From Rhodanobacteraceae bacterium (GTDB taxonomy: Bacteria; Pseudomonadota; Gammaproteobacteria; Xanthomonadales; Ahniellaceae), in the NCBI GenBank assembly GCA_016708465.1, contig JADJFT010000004.1, positions 310,001 through 374,000 on the forward strand: a stretch of 64,000 nt of DNA, written 5' to 3'. The translations under genes and the position numbers were made by a program. Of this stretch, positions 1-9,177 are shown in pieces. Under the pieces are notes generated by a model. It was not told where the DNA came from and did no database searches. It worked only from the letters and a program-made list of their open reading frames with translations. Each line of letters begins with the position of its first letter. Position 1 is the stretch's first letter.

Positions 1-1
1 A

Positions 2-292
2 ATGGTCAACCGCGACATCAAGCGGGCTAAGATCGTTAAGAAGTACGCTGTAAGGCGTGCCGAACTGAAGCGTCAGTCGGTTGATCCGAAGCTCTCGTTT
101 GAAGAGCGCATGGACGCGATCCAGAAGCTTCACAAACAACCGCGCGACGCAAGTCCGTGCCGTCAGCGCAATCGATGCGAACTGTCGGGACGTTCACGTG
201 GCGTGTATCGAAAGTTCGGCCTCGGCCGCAACAAGCTCCGCGAAGCCACCATGCGTGGTGACGTCCCAGGCTTGCGCAAGGCCAGCTGGTAA
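2..292 (+). CDS. rpsN: 30S ribosomal protein S14 (5' end cut by window)
   Basis: Small-subunit head protein S14, which binds 16S rRNA. The 96 visible residues match the zinc-free long S14 form: a basic N-terminal half, then the conserved PRD-S-P-RQRNRC stretch, the GR-RG-YRKFGL-RN motif and a C-terminal PGL-KASW. The usual S14 start lies about five residues further upstream, so the ATG at base 2 is probably internal and the true start falls outside the window. It is the first gene of a typical spc-type run (S14, S8, L6, L18, S5, L30, L15, SecY), with only 54 bases before rpsH. Confidence 0.93.
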   Translation: MVNRDIKRAKIVKKYAVRRAELKRQSVDPKLSFEERMDAIQKLHKQPRDASPCRQRNRCELSGRSRGVYRKFGLGRNKLREATMRGDVPGLRKASW

Positions 293-346
293 GTTCCTTC
301 CACAATCGGTACCGGATATCGGTGCTATCTCACGGAGTTTCATCCC

Positions 347-745
347 ATGAGCATGACTGATCCTATCGCCGACATGTTCACCCGCATCCGTAACGGTCTC
401 GCGATCGGTAAGGTGTCGGTGAAGATGCCGGCTTCAAAGGTCAAGTTGGCAATCGCCAAAGTCCTCAAAGAAGAGGGCTACATCAACGAAGTCGCCGTGC
501 GCGATCTCGAAGGTGGCAAGAAAGAGCTCGACATCGCGCTTCGCTATTACCTTGGCAAGCCTGCCATCGAGCGCATTCAACGCGTCAGCAAGCCTGGCCT
601 GCGCCAGTATCGCGGTAAGGGCGAACTGCCACGGGCCCTCAACGGCCTGGGCGTGTCCATCGTTTCCACGTCGTCCGGCATCATGACCGCCGCGCAGGCT
701 CGCGCTAAGGGCCTGGGCGGCGAAGTGATCTGTCTCGTGGCCTAA
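347..745 (+). CDS. rpsH: 30S ribosomal protein S8
   Basis: S8, 132 residues, a primary binder of the central domain of 16S rRNA and, in enterobacteria, the translational repressor of the spc operon. The N-terminus MSMTDPIADMFTRIRN and the C-terminal STSSGIMT and GGE-I-LVA motifs are characteristic. Its length is normal and there is no disruption. It sits between rpsN and rplF in the spc gene order, 12 bases before rplF, so co-transcription is expected. A purine-rich stretch upstream (acggag) supports the chosen ATG. Confidence 0.97.
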   Translation: MSMTDPIADMFTRIRNGLAIGKVSVKMPASKVKLAIAKVLKEEGYINEVAVRDLEGGKKELDIALRYYLGKPAIERIQRVSKPGLRQYRGKGELPRALNGLGVSIVSTSSGIMTAAQARAKGLGGEVICLVA

Positions 746-757
746 GGAGAGAACCCC

Positions 758-1282
758 ATGTCACGAGTTGCCAAGAAGCCGATCACCCTCACCAAGGGTG
801 TCGAATGCACCGTTTCCGGTGATGTCGTTACCGTCAAAGGCCCTAAGGGCACGCTGACCACTGCACGCCCAGCCAACGTTGATCTCAAGATCGACAACGG
901 CATCGTTACTCTGGGCGCGACTGATGATCATATGGCGATGGCCGGCACCCTGCGCGCGTTGCTGAACAATATGGTGACCGGTGTTGCCAGTGGTTTCGAG
1001 CGCAAGCTTGAACTGGTCGGCGTCGGTTACCGCGCTGCGATGCAGGGCAAGGACTTGAACCTGTCGCTCGGGTTCTCGCATCCGGTGGTGTTCACCGCGC
1101 CGGCAGGTATCACGATTGAGACGCCGACCCAGACGGAAATCATCATCAAGGGTGCGGATAAGCAGGTCGTGGGACAAGCTGCAGCGAAGATCCGCGCATT
1201 CCGTCCGCCAGAACCCTACAAGGGCAAGGGTGTGCGTTATTCCGGCGAGAAGATCACGCTGAAAGAAGCGAAGAAAGCGTAA
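758..1282 (+). CDS. rplF: 50S ribosomal protein L6
   Basis: L6, 174 residues, which binds 23S rRNA near the factor-binding site. It begins MSRVAKKPI and carries the duplicated L6 fold. The second half holds the hallmark GADKQ-VGQ-AA-IR--R-PEPYKGKG-RY motif, followed by a lysine-rich end. The start is preceded by the good ribosome-binding site aaggagag. It is intact, unlike its neighbour rplR, and lies in the normal spc operon order. Confidence 0.97.
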   Translation: MSRVAKKPITLTKGVECTVSGDVVTVKGPKGTLTTARPANVDLKIDNGIVTLGATDDHMAMAGTLRALLNNMVTGVASGFERKLELVGVGYRAAMQGKDLNLSLGFSHPVVFTAPAGITIETPTQTEIIIKGADKQVVGQAAAKIRAFRPPEPYKGKGVRYSGEKITLKEAKKA

Positions 1283-1308
1283 TCGCGGGCTGACTGAGGA
1301 TACTGACC

Positions 1309-1660
1309 ATGGACAAGAATATTTCCCGTCTGCGCCGCGCCAAAAAGACGCGCGCACACATTCGCACTCTCGGCGTCGCACGTTTGTCTGTGCATCGCTC
1401 CAGCCAGCACCTTTATGCCCAGGTCTTTACGGCCGACGGCAAGGTGGTTGCGGTGGCGAATACACTGCAGGACGACGTGATTGCCGGGTCTCAAGGGCAC
1501 AAAGAACAAGGCTGCTGCCGCAGCGGTCGGCAAGGCCATCGCCGAACGTGCGAAGGCAGCCGGTATCGAATCGGTCGCCTTCGACCGTTCGGGCTTCCTC
1601 TATCACGGTCGCATCGCAGCGCTCGCGGATGCCGCTCGCGAGGGCGGTCTGAAGTTTTAA
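1309..1660 (+). CDS. rplR: 50S ribosomal protein L18 (frame broken by one extra G)
   Basis: L18 binds 5S rRNA in the large subunit. The reading frame from 1309 gives a clear L18 N-terminus (RLRRAKKTR, then LSVHRSSQHLYAQV) up to about residue 59. It then leaves frame at the GGG run 1486-1488. Removing one G restores the C-terminal half (GTKNKAAAAAVGK, SVAFDRSGFLYHGR, LADAAREGGLKF) to the stop at 1658-1660. The span is 352 bases, one more than 117 codons. Because L18 is essential and both halves are well conserved, I read this as a sequencing indel, not a pseudogene. Spc operon, between rplF and rpsE. Confidence 0.92.
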
Positions 1661-1746
1661 GCACCACGTACCAACCACAACTCCAAGCGGGTACAACCGC
1701 AAAATCATGCCGCTGCGCCTCGTGCGCGGCGAGCCACAGGTGAAAT

Positions 1747-2259
1747 ATGAGCAACAACGATCGTGAACAGGGTGACGGCCTCCAAGAGAAGTTGATCGCC
1801 GTGAATCGTGTGGCCAAGACCGTGAAGGGCGGCCGCCAGATGAGCTTTACCGCATTGACCGTGGTCGGTGATGGTGAGGGTCGCGTTGGTCTTGGTTACG
1901 GTAAGGCGCGTGAAGTGCCGGCTGCAATCGCCAAGGCGATGGACCGCGCTCGCAAGGCGATGGTCAAGGTATCGCTGAAGAACGGTACGCTGCAGTACGC
2001 AGTCAAGGCCAACCATGGCGCGGCGCGCGTATTCATGCAGCCGGCGTCGGATGGTACCGGCGTGATCGCTGGCGGCGCGATGCGTGCCGTGTTTGAAGTC
2101 GTCGGTGTGCGCAACGTTCTGGCCAAGGCTGTCGGTTCGCGCAATCCGATCAATCTCGTGCGCGCCACGATCAAAGGCCTGCAGGCGATCCAGTCGCCGG
2201 CCGACATCGCGGCGAAGCGCGGCAAGAAGCTTTCTGACCTGGTGCCGAGCCATGACTAA
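1747..2259 (+). CDS. rpsE: 30S ribosomal protein S5
   Basis: S5, 170 residues, a decoding-site protein also implicated in helicase activity of the ribosome. It has the N-terminal double-stranded-RNA-binding-like fold with LIAVNRVAKTVKGGR and the glycine-rich VGDG-GRVG-GYGKA loop. The C-terminal domain carries GGAMRAV-E--G--NVL-K--GS-NP-N-VRAT. Its length is normal. The stop overlaps the rpmD start by 8 bases, implying translational coupling. The upstream gap to rplR (86 bases) is wider than elsewhere in this operon. Confidence 0.96.
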   Translation: MSNNDREQGDGLQEKLIAVNRVAKTVKGGRQMSFTALTVVGDGEGRVGLGYGKAREVPAAIAKAMDRARKAMVKVSLKNGTLQYAVKANHGAARVFMQPASDGTGVIAGGAMRAVFEVVGVRNVLAKAVGSRNPINLVRATIKGLQAIQSPADIAAKRGKKLSDLVPSHD

Positions 2260-2443
2260 GAAATCCGAATCGACTGTCACCGTCCGTCTCGTCAAGAGCA
2301 CGAACAGCTGCCCCTGGATCCATCGCCTGAGCGTCAAGGCGCTCGGTCTTGGCAAGCTCAACAGCGTTCGTACCCTCAAGGACTCACCGCAGGTGCGTGG
2401 CCTGATCAATAAGGTCAACTACCTCGTCCGCGTCGAAAATTGA
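2252..2443 (+). CDS. rpmD: 50S ribosomal protein L30
   Basis: L30, 63 residues. The sequence TVRLVKSTNSCPWIHR followed by GLGKLNSVRTLKDSP is the complete bacterial L30 core (signature region KS--G/S----R---LGL-K---V---D-P--RG-I-KV--LV). The ATG overlaps the end of rpsE. Starts further upstream would be read through rpsE in another frame and are not credible. Gene order rpsE-rpmD-rplO is the normal spc order. Confidence 0.94.
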   Translation: MTKKSESTVTVRLVKSTNSCPWIHRLSVKALGLGKLNSVRTLKDSPQVRGLINKVNYLVRVEN

Positions 2444-2469
2444 TCGCCGCGTAGCACAGGAGATATCTC

Positions 2470-2905
2470 ATGCGTCTCAACACCATCAAACCCGCCGCCG
2501 GCGCGCGCACAGTGCGCACCCGTGTCGGTCGCGGCATCGGCTCCGGACCTCGGCAAGACTGCCGGACGTGGCCACAAGAGGTTCTTACGCGCGTACCGGT
2601 AAGGGCAAGATCAAGGCAGGCTTCGAAGGCGGCCAGATGCCGCTCCAGCGTCGTCTTCCGAAGGTTGGCTTCCGCTCGAAGTTGAAGGCCGACACGGCGA
2701 AATCCGCCTGTACCAACTGGAACAGTTGAAAGAAACGACGGTTGATCTGGCCATGTTGATCGCCGCCAATTTGATCGACGCCCGCGCCAAGAAGTGCAAG
2801 GTCGTCGCCAAGGGCGAAGTCAAGCGCGCCTACACGCTCAAAGGTCTGCTCGCCACCGCCGGCGCCAAGTCGGCGATCGAAGCGGCCGGCGGCAAGATGG
2901 AGTAA
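2470..2905 (+). CDS. rplO: 50S ribosomal protein L15 (three single-base indels)
   Basis: L15, a late-assembling 23S rRNA-binding protein of about 144 residues. The start MRLNTIKPAAGAR and VGRGIGSG are in frame from 2470. One extra base near 2547-2551 must be dropped to read LGKTAGRGHKG. A second extra base near 2577-2582 must be dropped to read SYARTGKGKIKAGFEGGQ. One missing base near 2693-2697 must be supplied to continue as EIRLYQLEQLKE through to the C-terminus at 2905. The net is +1, matching 436 bases. The corrected protein is normal throughout, so these are most likely sequence errors clustered in one essential gene. An AGATATCTC precedes the ATG with an aggag site just upstream. Confidence 0.9.
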
Positions 2906-2908
2906 AGC

Positions 2909-4267
<1,359 letters not shown>

Positions 4268-4326
4268 GGCAACTACACAGGACGTGTGGGTCGCCGCTGG
4301 CGCTGCCGGAAGGGCGATGAACTATG

Positions 4327-4332
4327 TATAAT
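4327..4332 (+). promoter_or_regulatory. candidate -10 box ahead of rpsM (alpha operon)
   Basis: The 103-base gap between secY and rpsM is one of the few real intergenic spaces in the ribosomal block. It contains a perfect TATAAT about 40 bases before the rpsM start, but no good -35 at 17 bases (tgccgg). It could be a secondary promoter that lets rpsM-rpsK-rpsD-rpoA-rplQ be expressed apart from the spc unit. It could also be chance in an AT-richer patch. Confidence 0.35.
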
Positions 4333-4370
4333 GTTGAGTTCCCTGCGCTAACAGTTTTGGAGAAGACGCG

Positions 4371-4728
4371 ATGGCGCGTATCGCCGGTGTAAATATTCCG
4401 GTCCACAAGCATGCGTGGATCGGTTTGCAGAGCATTTTCGGGATCGGTCGGTCCCGTTCGAAGAAAGTTATGTGCGTCTGCTGGTTTGGATCCGTCGACG
4501 AAGGTCAAGGATCTGACGGACGCTCAGGTGGAACGACTCCGTTTGGAAGTCGCCAAGTTCACGGTCGAAGGCGACCTGCGCCGAGAAGTCGGCATCAGCA
4601 TCAAGCGCCTGCAGGATCTCGGTTGTTACCGTGGCCTGCGTCATCGTCGTGGTCTGCCTGTGCGCGGGCAGCGTACGCGCACCAATGCGCGCACGCGCAA
4701 GGGTCCGCGCAAGGCGATCAAGAAGTAA
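4371..4728 (+). CDS. rpsM: 30S ribosomal protein S13 (one extra A)
   Basis: S13, about 118 residues, in the head of the small subunit contacting tRNA and L5. The first 33 residues (MARIAGVNIP, IFGIGRSRSKK) are in frame. The AAA run at 4464-4466 then shifts the frame. With one A removed the protein continues LCASAGLDPSTKVKDLTD and ends with the S13 hallmarks SIKRLQDLGCYRGLRHRRGL and RTRTNARTRKGPRKAIKK. The span is 358 bases, one over 119 codons. The ggagaag site before the ATG supports the start. It is the first gene of the alpha-type operon with rpsK, rpsD, rpoA and rplQ. Confidence 0.92.
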
Positions 4729-4749
4729 TCGACCCGAGACTCATCCATC

Positions 4750-5148
4750 ATGAATACCAAGACTCAAGGGGCTGCGAAGCCCAAGAAGAAGGTCAAGCGC
4801 GTCGTCACTGACGGCATCGCGCATGTCCAAGCTTCGTTCAACAACACGATCATCACGATCACCGATCGCCAGGGCAATGCCTTGTCGTGGGCGACCTCTG
4901 GTGGTGCCGGCTTCCGCGGTTCGCGCAAGTCCACGCCGTTCGCGGCGCAGGTGGCTGCAGAAAAGGCCGGCCGTGCGGCGCTCGACTACGGACTGAAGTC
5001 CGTCGAAGTGCGTATCAAGGGCCCGGGCCCGGGCCGCGAATCTGCGGTTCGTGCTCTCAATGCCCTCGGCTATAAGGTGTCGAACATAATCGACATCACG
5101 CCGATCCCGCACAACGGCTGCCGTCCGCCGAAGAAGCGTCGCGTCTAA
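4750..5148 (+). CDS. rpsK: 30S ribosomal protein S11
   Basis: S11, 132 residues, in the platform of the small subunit and part of the mRNA exit region. After a lysine-rich N-terminus it has HVQASFNNTIITITD, the GFRGSRKSTPFAAQ motif, and the C-terminal DITP-PHNGCRPPKKRRV signature. Intact and of normal length. Gap to rpsM is 21 bases and to rpsD 12 bases. Confidence 0.97.
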   Translation: MNTKTQGAAKPKKKVKRVVTDGIAHVQASFNNTIITITDRQGNALSWATSGGAGFRGSRKSTPFAAQVAAEKAGRAALDYGLKSVEVRIKGPGPGRESAVRALNALGYKVSNIIDITPIPHNGCRPPKKRRV

Positions 5149-5160
5149 GGAACAATTGCC

Positions 5161-5787
5161 ATGGCTCGTTATATCGGTCCTACCTGTAAGCTCGCGCGTC
5201 GTGAAGGCGCCGATCTCAGTCTCAAGAGCCCGGCGCGTGCGCTGGATTCGAAGTGCAAGCTCGAACAGAAGCCCGGCCAGCATGGTGCTGCCAAGAAGGG
5301 CAAGATGTCCGACTACGCCGTCCAGCTTCGCGAGAAGCAGAAGGTGAAGCGCATCTATGGAATGTTAGAGCGCCAGTTCCGTCTGTACTACGCGAAGGCT
5401 TCGAACCAGAAGGGCGCCACGGGTGAGAACCTGCTGCGCCTGCTGGAGAGCCGCCTCGACAACGTCGTGTTCCGCATGGGTTTCGCAGTAACGCGAGCCG
5501 GCGCCCGTCAGTTGGTCGCGCACAAGGCAATCACGGTGAATGGCAAGAAGGTTAACCTGGCGTCCTTCCAGGTGAAGGCGGGTGACGAAGTCGCCGTAGC
5601 CGAAGCCTCACGCAAGCAGTTGCGCATTCAGGAAGCGCTGACCCTGTCGCAGGAAATGGATCTGACGCCGGGTTGGCTCGAAGTGGATGCGAAGAAGATG
5701 GTCGGTACGTTCAAGGCAGCGCCAGATCGCGCTGACTTGCCGTCGGACATCAACGAGAACCTCATTGTCGAGTTGTACTCGAAGTAA
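5161..5787 (+). CDS. rpsD: 30S ribosomal protein S4
   Basis: S4, 208 residues, a primary 16S rRNA binder that nucleates small-subunit assembly and, in enterobacteria, represses the alpha operon. The N-terminus MARYIGPTCKLARREGADL is typical of the zinc-free form. The S4 RNA-binding domain (about residues 97-160) contains RLDNVVFRMGFA, RAGARQLVAHKAI-VNG and VNLASFQVKAGD. The protein ends with the usual IVELYSK. It carries no indels, in contrast to its neighbours. Confidence 0.97.
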   Translation: MARYIGPTCKLARREGADLSLKSPARALDSKCKLEQKPGQHGAAKKGKMSDYAVQLREKQKVKRIYGMLERQFRLYYAKASNQKGATGENLLRLLESRLDNVVFRMGFAVTRAGARQLVAHKAITVNGKKVNLASFQVKAGDEVAVAEASRKQLRIQEALTLSQEMDLTPGWLEVDAKKMVGTFKAAPDRADLPSDINENLIVELYSK

Positions 5788-5805
5788 TCGGAGAGCCCAA
5801 TCACC

Positions 5806-6799
5806 ATGGTTGCAAACGCCACCAGCGTCATGCGCGCCCGCGGCATCACCGCCGAGCGACTCTCGCCCAACCGGGCGCGCGTCGCTGTCGAACCGCTTGA
5901 ACGCGGCTTCGGCCACACGCTCGGCAACGCGCTTCGTCGCGTGCTGCTTTCCTCGATCCCGGGCTGTGCCATCACTGAAGTCGAAATCGACAACGTGTTG
6001 CATGAGTACACGACCCTTGAAGGCCTGCAGGAGGACGTGATCGAAGTCCTGCTCAATCTCAAGGATGTCGCGCTGCGCATGCACGGCCACGACGAAACGC
6101 TTCTGACCCTCGTCAAAAAGGGTCCGGGCGTCGTCACCGCCGGCGACATCAAGGTCGACCACAGCGTCGAGATCATCAATCCGGAACATGTGATCTGCCA
6201 CCTGACCAAGGATACGCAGCTCAGCATGCGCCTGCGTATCTCGCGCGGCGTCGGTTACCAGCCGGCACTGTCGCGTCGTCGCCCCGACGATGAATCGCGT
6301 CCGATCGGCCGTCTGCAGCTCGATGCGAGCTTCAGTCCGATTCGCCGCGTGGCCTTCGAAGTCGACAACGCCCGCGTCGAGCAGCGCACCGATCTCGACA
6401 AGCTCGTGCTCGATATCGAGACCAACGGCACCATCGAAGCGGAAGAAGCAGTGCGTCGCGCCGCTGACATCCTCGCCGACCAGCTGTCCGTGTTCGGTGA
6501 CTTCACGCGTCGCGAAAGCGCCGCCGCGAAGCCGGCCGCCACCGGTATCGACCCGTTGCTGATGCGTCCGATCGACGATCTTGAACTTACCGTCCGTTCG
6601 GCGAATTGCCTGAAGGCCGAGAGCATCTACTACATCGGCGACTTGGTGCAGCGCACCGAGGTCGAGCTGTTGAAGACGCCCAACCTCGGCAAGAAGTCGC
6701 TCACCGAGATCAGGAAGTGCTCGCCGCCCGCGGTCTCTCGCTCGGCATGAAGCTCGAAAACTGGCCCCGGCCGGCGTGCAACACGGCATGCTCGGCTGA
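5806..6799 (+). CDS. rpoA: DNA-directed RNA polymerase subunit alpha (two missing bases near the 3' end)
   Basis: The alpha subunit dimerises through its N-terminal domain to nucleate polymerase assembly. Its C-terminal domain contacts UP elements and activators. The N-terminal domain (GFGHTLGNALRRVLLSS, VLHEY-TLEGLQEDV) and most of the CTD (DDLELTVRSANCLKAE, NLGKKSLTEI) are in frame. At about 6712-6715 one A is missing (atcaggaag for atcaaggaag). Restoring it gives VLAARGLSLGMKLENW. A C is missing from the run at about 6766-6769, and restoring it gives PPAGVQHGMLG and a stop at 6797-6799. The repaired protein has 331 residues, normal for the family. As printed, the frame ends early at 6750. 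Confidence 0.93.
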
Positions 6800-6818
6800 G
6801 GCACAAAGGAAATTATTT

Positions 6819-7203
6819 ATGCGTCACCTCAAATCCGGTCGCAAGTTCAACCGCACCAGCTCGCACCGCGACGCCATGTTCAAGAATATGGCGACGTCGC
6901 TGTTCGTGCATGGCCTGATCAAGACCACCCTGCCGAAGGCCAAGGAACTCCGTCGCGTTGCCGAGCCGCTGATCACGCTCGCCAAGGTCGATGGCGTTGC
7001 CAACCGCCGTCTCGCCTTTCGATCGCCTGCGTGACAAAGCGGCCGTCGGCGTGCTCTTTACCGAGCTCGGCCCGCGTTACCGCGAGCGCAAGGGTGGCTA
7101 TCTGCGTATTCTCAAGTGCGGTTTCCGCGTTGGCGATGCGGCACCGATGGCTTACGTCGAACTGGTCGACCGTCCGCAAACTGAAGCCGCTGCCGAAGCC
7201 TAA
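6819..7203 (+). CDS. rplQ: 50S ribosomal protein L17 (one extra T)
   Basis: L17, 127 residues after correction, located around the peptide exit tunnel. In frame from 6819: MRHLKSGRKFNRTSSHR-AM--NM--SL--H-LIKTTLPKAKELRR--EPLITLAK. The TTT at 7017-7019 breaks the frame. Dropping one T gives FDRLRDKAAVGVLFTELGPRY and then GGYLRILKCGFRVGDAAPMAYVEL, the L17 C-terminal motif. The span of 385 bases is one over 128 codons. A clear aaagga site precedes the ATG, and a terminator follows 28 bases downstream. Last gene of the ribosomal block. Confidence 0.92.
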
Positions 7204-7230
7204 GCTTCGCGCTAGTGAACTTCAGCACGA

Positions 7231-7261
7231 AGGCCTCGGTCGATAGACCGGGGCCTTTTTG
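7231..7261 (+). terminator. Rho-independent terminator of the ribosomal block
   Basis: Hairpin with ten-base arms at 7232-7241 and 7246-7255 (ggcctcggtc / gaccggggcc, one G-T pair), a four-base loop (gata) and five Ts at 7256-7260. It lies directly after rplQ and before dsbB, so it closes the spc/alpha transcription unit. Confidence 0.9.
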
Positions 7262-7289
7262 TTTCGACATCAGTACCTGAGGAGTTGGC

Positions 7290-7796
7290 ATGAGTTTGAA
7301 CCCACTTGCATGGCCTAACCGCACTGCATTCTTGGCGGCGTTCCTGGTCTGCGCTGGTCTGATGGGCTATGCGTTTTATGCGCAGTATGTACAAGGCTTC
7401 GAACCCTGCATGTTGTGCATGGTGCAACGTGTATTCGTATTTGCGGTCGGGTTGACGGCCCTGGTGGCCGCCCTGCATGGACCGAAGGCCTGGGGCTGGA
7501 AGGTTTACGGTGCGGTCACCGCGATATGGGCAGGGATCGGAATTTACATTGCCGGCCGCCATGTCTACCTGCAAAGCCTGTCGCCTGAAGAACTCGATGG
7601 CTGCGCGCCGTCGTTGCAATATGCGCTTGAATACTACGACGCATTGAAGGTATTGAAGACGATCTTCATCCGCGATCAAGATTGCGGTGTGATCGACTGG
7701 ACACTGCTCGGGCTGTCGATGCCGAACTGGGTTCTGTTCTTCTTCATCGCACTCTTCATTGGCGCGATTTACTACGGTTTCCGCCGCGCGCGTTAA
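7290..7796 (+). CDS. dsbB: disulfide bond formation protein DsbB
   Basis: Inner-membrane quinone reductase that reoxidises the periplasmic thiol oxidase DsbA. It has 168 residues with four hydrophobic segments. The first periplasmic cysteine pair is C40-M-L-C43, shortly after the first membrane segment. The second pair is C105 and C132 in the loop between segments three and four. These four cysteines are the redox-active set of the family. The start ATG has an aggag site eight bases upstream. It follows the rplQ terminator and is probably its own unit. The downstream gene starts 28 bases later. Confidence 0.93.
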   Translation: MSLNPLAWPNRTAFLAAFLVCAGLMGYAFYAQYVQGFEPCMLCMVQRVFVFAVGLTALVAALHGPKAWGWKVYGAVTAIWAGIGIYIAGRHVYLQSLSPEELDGCAPSLQYALEYYDALKVLKTIFIRDQDCGVIDWTLLGLSMPNWVLFFFIALFIGAIYYGFRRAR

Positions 7797-7824
7797 ACGC
7801 GGCGCTTTTGACAGGCGAAGCACG

Positions 7825-9177
7825 ATGACCACCTGGACGCCCGCGCAATGGCGCGAACGCCCCGCTGCACAGCAGCCAACCTATCCCGATGCCGAACACT
7901 TGGAGCGCAGCCTCGCGCAGTTGCGCCAACTGCCGCCACTGGTGACGTCGCTGGAAATTCTGACGTTGAAGCGTCATCTTGCCGAAGCGGCGGAAGGCAA
8001 ACGCTTTCTGCTGCAGGGTGGTGATTGCGCTGAGAGTTTCTCCGAGTGCGATTCGACCTCGATCCCCAATCGCCTGAAGGTCCTGTTGCAGATGAGCGTC
8101 GTGCTGGTGCATGGGCTCAAGCTGCCGGTCGTGCGTGTCGGACGCTTCGCTGGCCAGTACGCCAAGCCCCGTTCCACCGACACCGAAGAGCGTGGTGGCG
8201 TGACGTTGCCGAGTTATCGTGGCGATATTGTCAATGCGCCCGAGTTCACCGCAGCGGCGCGTAAGCCGGATCCGGATCGACTATTGCGCGCTCATGCCCA
8301 TTCGGCGATGACGATGAATTTCGTGCGTGCGCTGATCGACGGCGGCTTCGCCGATCTACACCATCCTGAATACTGGGATCTCGGTTGGGTCGAACACTCG
8401 CCGCTGCAGCGCGAATACCGAGGTATGGTCGAGGCGATCGGTGAATCGGTTCGCTTCATGGAGACGTTGGCGGGCGAAACGTTGGGCAGCTTTACCCGCG
8501 TCGATTTCTTCACGTCGCACGAAGCGCTGCTGCTGGATTACGAAGAGGCGGTGACGCGCCAAGTGCCGCGCAATCCCGGCTGGTTCAACCTGTCCACACA
8601 TTTCCCGTGGATCGGTATGCGTACCGCGGCGCTGGATGGCGCGCACGCCCAATACTGCCGTGGCGTTCAGAACCCGGTCGGCCTCAAGGTCGGGCCGACG
8701 GTGACTCCGGATCAGTTGCTGCCAGTCATCGATTTCTTGAATCCGCACAACGAACCCGGCAAGTTGACGCTGATCCACCGGATGGGTGCGACGAAGATTG
8801 CTGCGGCATTACCGCCATTGCTCGATGCCGTGCGTCGTGAGGGCCATCAGGTGTTGTGGTGCGCTGATCCGATGCATGGCAATACCGAGAGCACGGCCAA
8901 CGGTTTCAAGACACGCCGCTTCGACAACATCCGTTCCGAGCTTGAGCAGTCCTTTGATATCCATGCCGCGGCGGGGACGCGTCTCGGCGGTGCGCACCTC
9001 GAACTCACCGGCGAAAACGTGACCGAGTGCATGGGTGGCGCCCGCGATTTGACGGAGACCGATCTTGAACGTGCCTACAAGTCCACCGTCGACCCGCGCT
9101 TGAACTACGAACAGTCGCTGGAGATCGCGATGCTGATCGTTCGCAAGCGCGGCGGGCATTCAATTCAGGAAGGCTGA
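7825..9177 (+). CDS. class II 3-deoxy-7-phosphoheptulonate synthase (DAHP synthase)
   Basis: First enzyme of the shikimate pathway, condensing phosphoenolpyruvate and erythrose 4-phosphate. It has 450 residues and is clearly the class II (plant-type) family, not the E. coli AroFGH family. Metal-site and active-site elements visible are LLQGGDCAESF with C68, GRFAGQYAKPRS, R-AAL-DGAHAQYCRG, LIHRMG, W-ADPMHGNT, ELTGENVTEC and DPRLNYEQSLE. An in-frame upstream GTG region overlaps dsbB and is not needed. The ATG at 7825 gives the normal WTP--WR N-terminus. Its 3' end overlaps the convergent kynU by 18 bases. Confidence 0.95.
   Translation: MTTWTPAQWRERPAAQQPTYPDAEHLERSLAQLRQLPPLVTSLEILTLKRHLAEAAEGKRFLLQGGDCAESFSECDSTSIPNRLKVLLQMSVVLVHGLKLPVVRVGRFAGQYAKPRSTDTEERGGVTLPSYRGDIVNAPEFTAAARKPDPDRLLRAHAHSAMTMNFVRALIDGGFADLHHPEYWDLGWVEHSPLQREYRGMVEAIGESVRFMETLAGETLGSFTRVDFFTSHEALLLDYEEAVTRQVPRNPGWFNLSTHFPWIGMRTAALDGAHAQYCRGVQNPVGLKVGPTVTPDQLLPVIDFLNPHNEPGKLTLIHRMGATKIAAALPPLLDAVRREGHQVLWCADPMHGNTESTANGFKTRRFDNIRSELEQSFDIHAAAGTRLGGAHLELTGENVTECMGGARDLTETDLERAYKSTVDPRLNYEQSLEIAMLIVRKRGGHSIQEG

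Noticed and set aside
5608..6804. A 398-residue minus-strand frame opposite rpsD and rpoA
   Set aside because: It is antisense to two essential genes, with no ribosome site or recognisable domain.
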